From positions 1 to 64,000 of the forward strand of contig JAWKHS010000003.1 in assembly GCA_041394705.1 (NCBI GenBank): a stretch of 64,000 bases of DNA, read 5' to 3'. How positions within the stretch are numbered: position 1 is the stretch's first letter; each line of letters starts with the position of its first letter. The position numbers and the translations under genes are program-made. Positions 37,193 through 46,385 of the stretch are shown here, one piece after another. The notes beneath the pieces are model-generated. The model was not told the DNA's origin. It saw nothing but the letters and a program-made list of their open reading frames with translations, and did no database searches. The stretch comes from Vicinamibacterales bacterium. Lineage in GTDB: Bacteria; Acidobacteriota; Vicinamibacteria; Vicinamibacterales; UBA2999.

Positions 37193-37464
37193 GAGCAGAC
37201 AATCACGCGGGTTGGCGTGAGTCGGGAGAGGACGCATGCAGATCGCTCTGAGCTGGTGGCTCAGCGAGGTTGCGGCGGTCACCGTCGGTATCTGCTCGGG
37301 TTGCTCACGATGCGACGACAGGTCGGTAGAGCCGAACACAGCGGCAATCGTCGGTGCTTCGCACACGCTGAAGGATGGGATCCGCGCTCGAGTGAGGCAC
37401 TGGGAGCGGTTCGAGTAGCTCACGCGAAGAAGTGGTCACCAATCAGCCGATGTTCGGCACTGCA
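37193..37464. other. Gene-free stretch of lower GC
   Basis: The composition drops visibly from its neighbours. A 60-codon frame from 37236 (plus) has a GGGAGAGGA site but weak third-position GC bias and no recognisable domain, so I do not call it a gene. No tRNA or known RNA motif was found. Confidence 0.4.
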
Positions 37465-37664
37465 CCAGCAGGCGGGGGGCTCGGGCGGCGGCGACTATGA
37501 GTCGTCGTCGATCGGAGATCCGACACCCGCACCGGGAGTGCGGGCGACACTCCACCTGGGGTTGGGGGCCCCCGGGAGTGATTGGGACATCGGACAAGTC
37601 GCCGAGAGGTGCGGGTGACCGACGCGACTCATCGGAGCCGACGGTCGAGCCCCCCGCCTGCTGG
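37465..37664. repeat. 200-bp nested inverted-repeat element
   Basis: The outer arms are a perfect 19-bp inverted repeat (CCAGCAGGCGGGGGGCTCG at 37465-37483; its complement at 37646-37664). Inside, ATGAGTCG/CGACTCAT-type matches continue, then CACCCGCAC (37524-37532) pairs with GTGCGGGTG (37609-37617), CACTCC (37548) with GGAGTG (37575) and GGCGAC (37543) with GTCGCC (37598). A local hairpin CCCGCAC-CGGGA-GTGCGGG competes at 37526-37544. The whole folds as one imperfect long hairpin on either strand. It lies just past the 3' end of glnS. It could be a MITE/REPIN-like element or a structured RNA. Confidence 0.65.
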
Positions 37665-37694
37665 CGCGATCGCTGCCGGCCGGTCGAGGCCCGA

Positions 37695-39410
<1,716 letters not shown>

Positions 39411-39419
39411 AATCCCGCC

Positions 39420-39425
39420 AGTCTA
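39420..39425 (-). promoter_or_regulatory. -10 hexamer TAGACT of glnS
   Basis: Nine bases before the ATG at 39410, no ribosome site between. Confidence 0.4.
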
Positions 39426-39430
39426 CTCGC

Positions 39431-39447
39431 CGCCAGCCCCCAGCCGC
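39431..39447. repeat. 17-bp intergenic repeat, copy 1
   Basis: CGCCAGCCCCCAGCCGC, identical to the copy at 50172-50188. Sits in the 47-bp gap before glnS, next to its -10 box. Confidence 0.5.
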
Positions 39448-39457
39448 CAGCCGAGCG

Positions 39458-40234
39458 TCACTGCGCGCAGGGCGGTCCGGACAGCGTCGCCAGCAGGATG
39501 AGCGGATTGCGGCCCCGTCGCGTGAAGCCGTACTCGGTGTCGCGCGGCACGACGGCGAAGCTGCCGGCGGCCACCGAGACGTCGCGGCCGTCGAGGGTGA
39601 GCGTGCCGTCGCCGCCCACCACGTACAGCATGAGTTCCGCCGTCTCGTGCTTGCGGCCCTGCCAGGGATCGCGGATCTGCCACAGCCACGACTGCGCGCC
39701 GCCGCTGCACCCGATCAGCGATTCCTTCTGGGGTTCCTTGCTCGAGATGAAGTTGCGCTCGATGTAGTCGAGCAGCGACGTCGTCGAGGGCTTGCCGGCG
39801 GGCAGGTCCGGCACGAAGGTCGGCGCCGCGGGCGGCGGCGGCTCCGGCGGGGCGGGCGGCGGTGGCGGGGCCGGGGCCTCGGTGAGCGTGGCGTCGGTGA
39901 TCGGCGCCGCCGTGCCGGCCCGCCACGACACTTCCTTCTCGAAGGCGACGTAGCCGTCCTTCTCGAACCGGAGGCGATAGGTGCCCGGGCGGATGCCCTG
40001 CAGCCGCACCTGCCCGGCGGCGGTCGTGACGCCTTCCCGATCGACCGGCCCTCGCGCCGTGACCGACACCTCGGGAATGCCCTTGCCGGTCGGGTCGGTC
40101 ACGCTGATGGTCATGATCGCCGTGGCGCCGGCCCCGGCGGCGCGCGGCCGCTGCGCGGGGGCCGCCTGCGCCGCCGCGTCGGCCGCCACCGCCACCGCCA
40201 CGCACGTGGTCAGCAGCACCGCCAACATTCGCAT
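39458..40234 (-). CDS. Secreted carboxypeptidase-regulatory-like domain fused to a C-terminal cupin
   Basis: 258 residues. Signal peptide 1-23. A CarboxypepD_reg-like sandwich (about 38-120; TDPTGKGIPEVSVTARGP, LQGIRPGTYRLRFEKDGYV) is joined by a Pro-rich linker (about 120-140, APAPPPPPAPPEPPPP) to a cupin domain (about 180-255; AELMLYVVGGDGTLTLDGR, VVPRDTEYGF). Cupin metal ligands are incomplete (E but few His), so a binding rather than catalytic role is possible. A TAGAGT box sits 7 nt before the ATG. The combination is unusual; see findings. Confidence 0.8.
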   Translation of the reverse strand: MRMLAVLLTTCVAVAVAADAAAQAAPAQRPRAAGAGATAIMTISVTDPTGKGIPEVSVTARGPVDREGVTTAAGQVRLQGIRPGTYRLRFEKDGYVAFEKEVSWRAGTAAPITDATLTEAPAPPPPPAPPEPPPPAAPTFVPDLPAGKPSTTSLLDYIERNFISSKEPQKESLIGCSGGAQSWLWQIRDPWQGRKHETAELMLYVVGGDGTLTLDGRDVSVAAGSFAVVPRDTEYGFTRRGRNPLILLATLSGPPCAQ

Positions 40235-40241
40235 GCGGCTA

Positions 40242-40247
40242 ACTCTA
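40242..40247 (-). promoter_or_regulatory. -10 hexamer TAGAGT of the cupin-fusion gene
   Basis: Seven bases before the ATG at 40234; leaderless spacing. Confidence 0.4.
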
Positions 40248-40297
40248 CTCCGGTCGCTGGATCGCGTAAAGGCGCGGCGGCGGCGCGAGGCGCGCGA

Positions 40298-41896
40298 TCA
40301 GGCCCCTGCGCGGGGCGTCCGCGTGAGGACGGCCGCGTAGTGGACCGAGTACTCGCGGAAGCGCGAGCGTTCGAGCGCCGCCTCGATCGCGTGCACCGGT
40401 CCCGAGAGCGCGCGCGGCAGGAAGTCCGGCGAGAAGGTGTAGTAGCTCGTCCGTTCCAGCGCGAAGCCCGGATGCGAGGCCAGGCGGTCCAGGCTCACCC
40501 AGAGCTCGATGCCCTCGTCGATCTCCTTGAGCAGCGGGAACACATAGCCCATGTAGAAGCGGAAGAGCGGGTTCTTCGCGTTGGTCTCGTGCACCACGAG
40601 GTGCCCGCCGGGCTTCAGCACCCGTGCGATCTCGGCCAGCGCCTGCTCCTGAATCGCGGCCGTCGGCAGGTGGTGCAGCACGCCGACCACGAACGCGAAG
40701 TCGAAGGTCGCGTCGGGGAAGGGGAGGCACGCCGCGCTGCCGCAGGCGACGGGCACCCCCTGACGGCGCGCGTGCCGGAGCAGGTTGTGCGACAGGTCCA
40801 CGCCGACCACCCGGTAGCCGCGCGCGCGCATGGCCGTGGACTGGATGCCCAGGCCGCAGCCGGTGTCGAGACCCAGCAGGTCCCGGCGCGGCGGCCCGAC
40901 GGCCTCGCTCGTGAGGCCCACCTTGCGTTCGAGGAGCCGCGACCACACGTGGGGCGACCACTGCGCCTGGTACGCCTCCGCGATGTCGTCGAAGTGCTGG
41001 CCGGCATCGGCGGGCGCCGGCCCCACGCGCGATCCGAGCTCGCGCAGGAGCAGCGCCGTGCCGACGAGGAGCCCCACGCCCACCGAGCCCGCGCGCGTGA
41101 GCGACACGATCTGCACCGCGAGCGCGCCGTCGAGCCCCAGCGCCTGGAGCTGCAGGATCTCCACGCTCCCGGTCACGCCGACGCCGGCCGGCACGAGGCT
41201 GGCCGCCGCGGCGAGGGTGGACGTGCTGAAGATCCGCAACCCGTCGAGGGGCGAGATGACGGCGCCCAGGCTGGCGCCGGCGAGCGGCAGGAGGAGGCAC
41301 GTGGGCAGCCACGCCACGAGCGACATGACGAGCGAGGTGGCCACCACGCCCGGCGCGTTCAGGTCGCGCACGACGCCGGCCACGTGGGGCGAGGCGTGCG
41401 CGGCCCTGACCGACGCGACCCAGGCCGCGCCCACGAGGGCGAGCACGCCCACGAGGGCGGCGGTGACCCACGAGGACGGCCCGGTGGCCAGCGCGAGCAC
41501 CGCGAGCGCGCTGACGTCGAGCAGCCGCTCGATGAACCACGTGAACGCCGTCCGTCCGAACGGCACGTCGAACCGCCGGCGCATGAGCACCGCGCGCGAG
41601 AGCTCGCCGAGGCTGGCCGGCGTCGCGATGCCGACGAGCGACGCCAGGTAGATGGCCATGCTCGGGCGGATCGGCACGACCACGCCGGCCTGCCGCAGCA
41701 GGTAGTGCCAGCGGAAGAAGCGGACGACCAGCGAACCGATCGTGAGGAGCGGCAGGCCCAGCGCCAGGAATCCCTGCTGCCAGGTGAGGGCACGCAGTGC
41801 CGGCAGCCACCCGCTCCACCACGCCCACAGGACGGCGACGATTGCGCCGGGCACGAACAGCAGGGCGCTCCGGCGCCAGAGCCGCCCCGCACTCAC
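40298..41896 (-). CDS. Fusion of LPG-synthase-type flippase TM domain and class I SAM methyltransferase
   Basis: 532 residues from a GTG that overlaps the upstream stop (GTGA). Residues 1-290 are eight or so TM helices of the UPF0104/LPG_synthase_TM (flippase-like) type, including RFFRWHYLLRQAG and SLGELSRAVLMRRRF. Residues 300-530 form a Methyltransf_11-like domain: LGLDTGCGLGIQSTAMRARG (SAM loop, Asp-x-Gly-x-Gly), VVGVDLSHNLL, CLPFPDATFDFAFVVGVLHHLP, IARVLKPGGHLVVHE. The membrane part suggests a lipid-linked substrate and the soluble part would methylate it. Third gene of an operon with the 680-residue membrane protein and the esterase. Confidence 0.85.
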   Translation of the reverse strand: MSAGRLWRRSALLFVPGAIVAVLWAWWSGWLPALRALTWQQGFLALGLPLLTIGSLVVRFFRWHYLLRQAGVVVPIRPSMAIYLASLVGIATPASLGELSRAVLMRRRFDVPFGRTAFTWFIERLLDVSALAVLALATGPSSWVTAALVGVLALVGAAWVASVRAAHASPHVAGVVRDLNAPGVVATSLVMSLVAWLPTCLLLPLAGASLGAVISPLDGLRIFSTSTLAAAASLVPAGVGVTGSVEILQLQALGLDGALAVQIVSLTRAGSVGVGLLVGTALLLRELGSRVGPAPADAGQHFDDIAEAYQAQWSPHVWSRLLERKVGLTSEAVGPPRRDLLGLDTGCGLGIQSTAMRARGYRVVGVDLSHNLLRHARRQGVPVACGSAACLPFPDATFDFAFVVGVLHHLPTAAIQEQALAEIARVLKPGGHLVVHETNAKNPLFRFYMGYVFPLLKEIDEGIELWVSLDRLASHPGFALERTSYYTFSPDFLPRALSGPVHAIEAALERSRFREYSVHYAAVLTRTPRAGA

Positions 41897-43935
41897 CGGG
41901 CGGTCTCCGCGCCGGGAATGAAGCGGGCCAACCCGAGACCGCGTGCCACCGCGAGCAGGTCCAGGTAGCGCCAGGCCGGCGCCCCGGCCATCCGGCCGAA
42001 CATCTCGCCCCTTGGCCGCGACAGCCAGGGGCTCGCGGCAGGCGATGGCGGCCGCCGGTTGCGCGCGTCGGCCACGACGCGATCGTCCCTGGCGTAGAGG
42101 GCGTGCTCGGGTGTGCCGGCCAGCCGGACGGAAAAGCCGGCGGGGGGCTCGGCCGTCGCGGACTGCAGGACGAACGCCGGGGCGACGGCCGGATCGCGCC
42201 GTGCGGCGTGATACGCCAAAGCGAGCTGGGATGTGCCGAACGACTGCGCGGGCACGACGTCCTCGATATCGGTCGGGACGATCGCGTTGAGCAGTTGCAC
42301 CCCGCGCATCCAGCCCGCGGCACTGTCGGCATACCCCGGCAGCCGGATGTCGATGGATGCGCCCACCTGCCCGGTGTCCAGATGGGGGCCGAGCTGGGCC
42401 GGCCAGCACAGGACGGCCGCGAGCAGACCCGTCGCCCCGAACGCCGCCCAGCCGGCCGGCCCCTTCGCCAGCCACGCCCCGAGCGGCGAACGCCACAGCA
42501 CCGGCACGAGCAGCAGCATCACGGGCACGAAGTGGTGGAGGACGGCCGAGCCCTGGAAGTAGACGGCCACGAAGTACAGCGCGCTTGTGGCGGCCAGGGT
42601 CCGGGCAGGACCATCGAGCCGACGCCACGCGACGGCCGCCACGGCCGGCAGGATCCCGGCCGGCAGGATCGCCCAGCCGAGGCGATCGGGCGCGAAGACG
42701 GTGACGTAGCGGTAGCGGCGGAGGGACTGCAGGGCGCCGTACTCGGTGCCCGGCTGCGGGAGCCCCATGAACGGCAGCAGGCGCGCGCCGATCGCCAGCA
42801 CCGCCATCGCGGCGACGAGGGCCACCGCCAGCCGCACGACCGACGGCCGATCGGCCTCGCGCCAGACGGCCGTGGCCGAGAGGCCCAGCATCACCACCAG
42901 GATTCCGCCGTTCGGCAGCGCGGCCAACGTGCAGAACGCCCCGGCGAGCATCCACCCCGGATCTCCGCGCCACCACGCCACGATCAGCATGAGCAGGCAG
43001 GCCACCACCTGGGTGTCCTGCGTGATCGGCAGGCCGAGGTCCGCGTGGTAGGCGCTGTAGGTTCCGCTGAAGCCGAGGGCGAGCGTGAAGATCGCGAGCG
43101 CGATCCAGATGGCGGCCACCTCCGCTCCGCGGAGGGCGCGCCGGCCGTGCTCGGCCACCGCGACGATCCCGGCCGCGGCCGCCGCCAGGTGGGGAAACAT
43201 GGCCAGCCGCGACGCCGCCGCGAGGTCGCCGAACAGCCGGAGGAACCACGACGCCGGGAGCGCGAAGAGCCACGACCGGGCATCGGGGAAGTTCTCCACG
43301 CCGCCCGCGCCAGGTCCGAAGAACGGCACGGGTCGCGTCAGCAGCAGCCGCGCCACTTCGTGCGCGTGCGCGCCGTCCCCGTTGAAGCTCTCCCAGAAGA
43401 TCTTGGGGCCCAGCAGGAGCACGCCCAGCAGGCAGGAGAGGGCGCCGATCACCAGGAATGCCGCGCCCGGGCGCGCGGGCCAGGGCAGTGCGCGCCTGCC
43501 GGCCGTCCACGCCGCCAGCGCGCCGAGCGCCGCCGTCGCCGCGACGAGCGCCACGCCGAACGCGGCGCCGTGAAGGACGAGACCGACACCGCGTTCCACG
43601 ACCAGCACGAGCAGCGTGTTCGTGCCCAGGCTGGCGACGGCCGCGTAGGCCAGCCACTGCGGCGTCGTGCGCGCGGCGCCCGTCACGAGCACGAGCAGGA
43701 CGCCTGGGGCGTTGACGAGGACGGTCGCGCTCACGGCCGCCAGGGCGGCCAGCAGCGCCGTGCCCGTTGCGCCCAGGAAGCCGGCATAGGCCACGGCCGC
43801 GCTCGCGGGCGTCGCGGCGCTGAGCGCGGCCACGACGCCGCGGCCGGCCACGGCGGGCAGGCCGGCCAGGACCAGGGCCGCCGTGAGACGCACCACGGCC
43901 GACGGCCGTGCGGCGTCGGGGGCAGAGGGGACCAT
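41893..43935 (-). CDS. Polytopic membrane protein, possible GT-C-type glycosyltransferase
   Basis: 680 residues with about 14 hydrophobic segments and a C-terminal soluble part (570-680). Between early TMs a loop carries FWESFNGDGAHAHEVARLLL, with acidic and His residues where GT-C enzymes have their catalytic loop, and later GLPITQDTQVVACLLML. This layout resembles DUF2029/ArnT-like polyprenyl-phosphate sugar transferases, but no family motif is decisive. Start ATG at 43935; a GTG one codon earlier is possible. The stop overlaps the flippase-methyltransferase gene by 4 nt, so the two act together, probably on a lipid-linked saccharide. Confidence 0.75.
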   Translation of the reverse strand: MVPSAPDAARPSAVVRLTAALVLAGLPAVAGRGVVAALSAATPASAAVAYAGFLGATGTALLAALAAVSATVLVNAPGVLLVLVTGAARTTPQWLAYAAVASLGTNTLLVLVVERGVGLVLHGAAFGVALVAATAALGALAAWTAGRRALPWPARPGAAFLVIGALSCLLGVLLLGPKIFWESFNGDGAHAHEVARLLLTRPVPFFGPGAGGVENFPDARSWLFALPASWFLRLFGDLAAASRLAMFPHLAAAAAGIVAVAEHGRRALRGAEVAAIWIALAIFTLALGFSGTYSAYHADLGLPITQDTQVVACLLMLIVAWWRGDPGWMLAGAFCTLAALPNGGILVVMLGLSATAVWREADRPSVVRLAVALVAAMAVLAIGARLLPFMGLPQPGTEYGALQSLRRYRYVTVFAPDRLGWAILPAGILPAVAAVAWRRLDGPARTLAATSALYFVAVYFQGSAVLHHFVPVMLLLVPVLWRSPLGAWLAKGPAGWAAFGATGLLAAVLCWPAQLGPHLDTGQVGASIDIRLPGYADSAAGWMRGVQLLNAIVPTDIEDVVPAQSFGTSQLALAYHAARRDPAVAPAFVLQSATAEPPAGFSVRLAGTPEHALYARDDRVVADARNRRPPSPAASPWLSRPRGEMFGRMAGAPAWRYLDLLAVARGLGLARFIPGAETAR

Positions 43936-43948
43936 CACCCGCCGGCCG

Positions 43949-45703
43949 TCAGTACCGCCAGCTGCGGAGGTCGGCGCCCGGCGGCGCCGTCTTCGTCATC
44001 CGCTCGACCGCCTTCGGGATGTACATCTGGTGGTAGCGGAGGCGTGAGTACGCGTTCTCGCGCGTCGGGTCGCCGTTCCAGCAATGCTCGGCCCGGTCGC
44101 CGTAGGCGATCTCGCCGCCGAAGTACGGGTTCCGGGTGGTCTCCAGGAACTGCTCGGCGAGATACACGGCGTCGTTCAGGTAGTAGTTGTCCATGTCGCC
44201 GACGTAGATGTTGATCTTGCCTTCGAGCTTCTTGCCGAGTCCCTTGTCCCAGTCGCGACGGAGGATGTGGACCAGGTCGTAGTGCTCGCGCCAGTACTCG
44301 GCGACCGTCTTGTCGATGGCGCCCGTCAGCTTGTCGAAGATGCGCGCCGGATAGCCGTCGGGCCCGACCGGGCTGAACACGGCCTCCCAGATGTCGAACT
44401 GCTGGCCCGAGCGCGTCTTGGTGCCCAGGACCAGCTCCATGCGGTTCATTTCCCACACCATCGAGTCCACGTGGCCCAGGTAGTTCCGGTGCGCGGGCCT
44501 GGGCGTGTGCTTGAAGGTGTCGTCCAGCCAGTACGCGTTCTTCTGGCCGTAGATGTCGATCGTGGTGAACGCGTGGAAGTCGATGGGGTCCGGGCAGGCG
44601 GCGTAGGCGCCGTTGAAGACGTCGGGATAGAACACCTGCGCCGCCATCGCCTCCCAGCCGCCCGTGGAGCCGCCGTACATGAAGCGCGCCCAGCCCTGGC
44701 CGAGGCCGCGATACTTCTTCTCGAGGTAGGGGATCAGCTCCTGCACGATGGCGTCGCCGTACGGCCCCTGGTTCGCCGAATTCACGGCATAGGAGTCGTC
44801 GTAGAACGGCGTGGCGTGCTGGATCTCGATGACGATGGCGCGCGGGAAGTTCGGGCCGGTCCAGTCCTTGTAGAGCTGATACGCATACTGCTGCTGGATT
44901 CGGTTGTAGCCCTTCAGGTGGAAGCGCTCGGAGTAGTCCGGCTCGAGGTTCGCGTCGGGCGGCGTCTCGCGCCAGCCCGTGAGCGTCGGCGCGAAGTGGT
45001 TGTGGTAGATGAAGAGCGGGTAGTGCGCGTCGGGATGCGTGTCCCAGCCTTCCGGCAGGAGCACGCTGGCGCCGATGTGCATCGGCCGGCCCCAGAACTT
45101 CGTGAGCAGCGCGCTCTGGATGCGCTCGTGCTTCACGTACTTCGTGTCCGGCACGGGCGCGATCTCGGGGATCACCTGGTCCAGCGACACGCGGATGGTG
45201 CCGCCGGCCGCCGGGTCGATCGTCACCTCGCGCGGCGTGGAGTACAGGTTGCCGGGCGCCTGGTTCCACTGCTGGCCCTCGCCCCGGTCCATGGGCATCG
45301 TCACCGTGTGACCGTCGGCGCGATGGAAGGTCTCGTAGCGGTGCAGCAGCGCCTGCACGCGGTAGGTGCCCTTCGGCACGGCCGACAGCCGATCCACCGG
45401 GAACCCGAGCGTCGAGCTGTCGAAGACGGCCGGCGCGCCGGCCGCCCAGTGCTCCACGTCGAGACCGAATGTCGGCTGGCCCGCCGGGCCGTCGCTGACG
45501 TGGAAGCGCGGCTCGCCGTCGGTGCGCGTGGAGAGGATGAGCACCAGGCGGCCGTCCAGCGGCGCCCGGCCGGCCGCGGGCGGATAGCTGACTTCGACCC
45601 TGAAGGCGCCGGCCTGGGAGGCGGCGGGTCGGGCCGCCAGCGCCGCCAGTCCGGACCCAGCCAATACGGCGAATACAAGCGTGACGATGGCCCTGCGCGG
45701 CAT
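43949..45703 (-). CDS. Exported alpha/beta-hydrolase, putative esterase
   Basis: 584 residues. Signal peptide 1-29 (MPRRAIVTLVFAVLAGSGL..). A beta-rich N-terminal part (30-200) precedes an esterase-D-like hydrolase: FIYHNHFAPT, QHATPFYDDSYAVNSANQGPYGDA, YLEKKY, and the nucleophile elbow MYGGSTGGWEA (Ser of GGSTGG, about 345). Candidate Asp and His lie in the C-terminal third. It probably cleaves ester bonds of wall or polysaccharide substituents; unproven. A TACACT box is 7 nt before the ATG. It heads the membrane operon; the next gene starts 10-13 nt after its stop. Confidence 0.82.
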   Translation of the reverse strand: MPRRAIVTLVFAVLAGSGLAALAARPAASQAGAFRVEVSYPPAAGRAPLDGRLVLILSTRTDGEPRFHVSDGPAGQPTFGLDVEHWAAGAPAVFDSSTLGFPVDRLSAVPKGTYRVQALLHRYETFHRADGHTVTMPMDRGEGQQWNQAPGNLYSTPREVTIDPAAGGTIRVSLDQVIPEIAPVPDTKYVKHERIQSALLTKFWGRPMHIGASVLLPEGWDTHPDAHYPLFIYHNHFAPTLTGWRETPPDANLEPDYSERFHLKGYNRIQQQYAYQLYKDWTGPNFPRAIVIEIQHATPFYDDSYAVNSANQGPYGDAIVQELIPYLEKKYRGLGQGWARFMYGGSTGGWEAMAAQVFYPDVFNGAYAACPDPIDFHAFTTIDIYGQKNAYWLDDTFKHTPRPAHRNYLGHVDSMVWEMNRMELVLGTKTRSGQQFDIWEAVFSPVGPDGYPARIFDKLTGAIDKTVAEYWREHYDLVHILRRDWDKGLGKKLEGKINIYVGDMDNYYLNDAVYLAEQFLETTRNPYFGGEIAYGDRAEHCWNGDPTRENAYSRLRYHQMYIPKAVERMTKTAPPGADLRSWRY

Positions 45704-45710
45704 GGCGGCG

Positions 45711-45716
45711 AGTGTA
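45711..45716 (-). promoter_or_regulatory. -10 hexamer TACACT of the esterase operon
   Basis: Seven bases (CGCCGCC) before the ATG at 45703; leaderless spacing for the first gene of a three-gene operon. Confidence 0.5.
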
Positions 45717-45778
45717 GCATCCGGCATGACCCTCGACTGCTTCCGGGCCCGGAGGCGCGGCGTCGCGTCGCACCGGCC

Positions 45779-46186
45779 ATGACCCTTGCGCGATTCCGCA
45801 CCCTGTGCCTGTCGCACCCCGGCGCCACCGAGCACCTGCAGTGGGAGGACGACGCCGTCTTCAAGGTGGGCGGCAAGATGTTCGCGGTGGCGTGCACGGA
45901 CCGCGCGCGCTACCCCGACGTGCCCGTCTGCTCGTTCAAGTGCGACGACGACGCCTTCGCCGAGCGCCTCGAACGCGACGGCGTCATACCCGCACCTTAT
46001 CTGGCGCGAGCGAAGTGGGTAGCCCTCGAACGGTGGGATGCGCTCACGGACCGCGAGATCGCCGACGCGGTGGCCGAGAGCTACACGCTGGTGACGGCCC
46101 GCCTGCCGAAGAAGGTGCGGGATGCGATCGGCCAGACGGCCACCCCAGCCCGGCGCGCAGGTACTCGCGGCCGTGTGGTCAGGTAG
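45779..46186 (+). CDS. MmcQ/YjbR family protein
   Basis: 135 residues. Family pattern: FRTLCLSHPGATEHLQWEDDAVFKVGGKMFAV, then DVPVCSFKCDD, VIPAPYLARAKWVALERWDALTDREIADAVAESYTLV and KKVRDA. YjbR-type domains (CyaY-like fold) bind DNA or act in resistance; the exact role is unknown. The last 12 residues are Arg-rich. Divergent from the esterase operon. No ribosome site is evident before the ATG. Confidence 0.88.
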   Translation: MTLARFRTLCLSHPGATEHLQWEDDAVFKVGGKMFAVACTDRARYPDVPVCSFKCDDDAFAERLERDGVIPAPYLARAKWVALERWDALTDREIADAVAESYTLVTARLPKKVRDAIGQTATPARRAGTRGRVVR

Positions 46187-46201
46187 CCACACTCGTGTGG
46201 C
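46186..46201 (+). terminator. Hairpin directly at the YjbR stop
   Basis: GCCACAC-TC-GTGTGGC, effectively a 5-6-bp stem with a CTCG loop, beginning in the TAG. No T-run. Confidence 0.4.
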
Positions 46202-46385
46202 GGCCGAGCCACACCCGCACTGGTCGATGCGCCCGGGCTACGGGCCATCAGCGGTGCCGCGATGTGCCGTGCATGGTGTCAGCTTTGCACGGAGAGGTCG
46301 CGTCGAGCGCGGACGCCTCATCATGCGCCGCCGTGAGGCTCGGCCGTACCCACCGGGGCGACGCGAGCGTTGCGGAGTCTGACCT

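Noticed and set aside
37236..37418. 60-codon frame with a GGGAGAGGA site in the glnS-deacylase gap
   Set aside because: Third-position GC is clearly lower than in neighbouring genes and no domain is visible; it could be chance in a lower-GC stretch.
37390..37425. tRNA-like GGTTCGAG box
   Set aside because: No 5-bp T stem with a 7-nt loop, no acceptor or anticodon arm around it.
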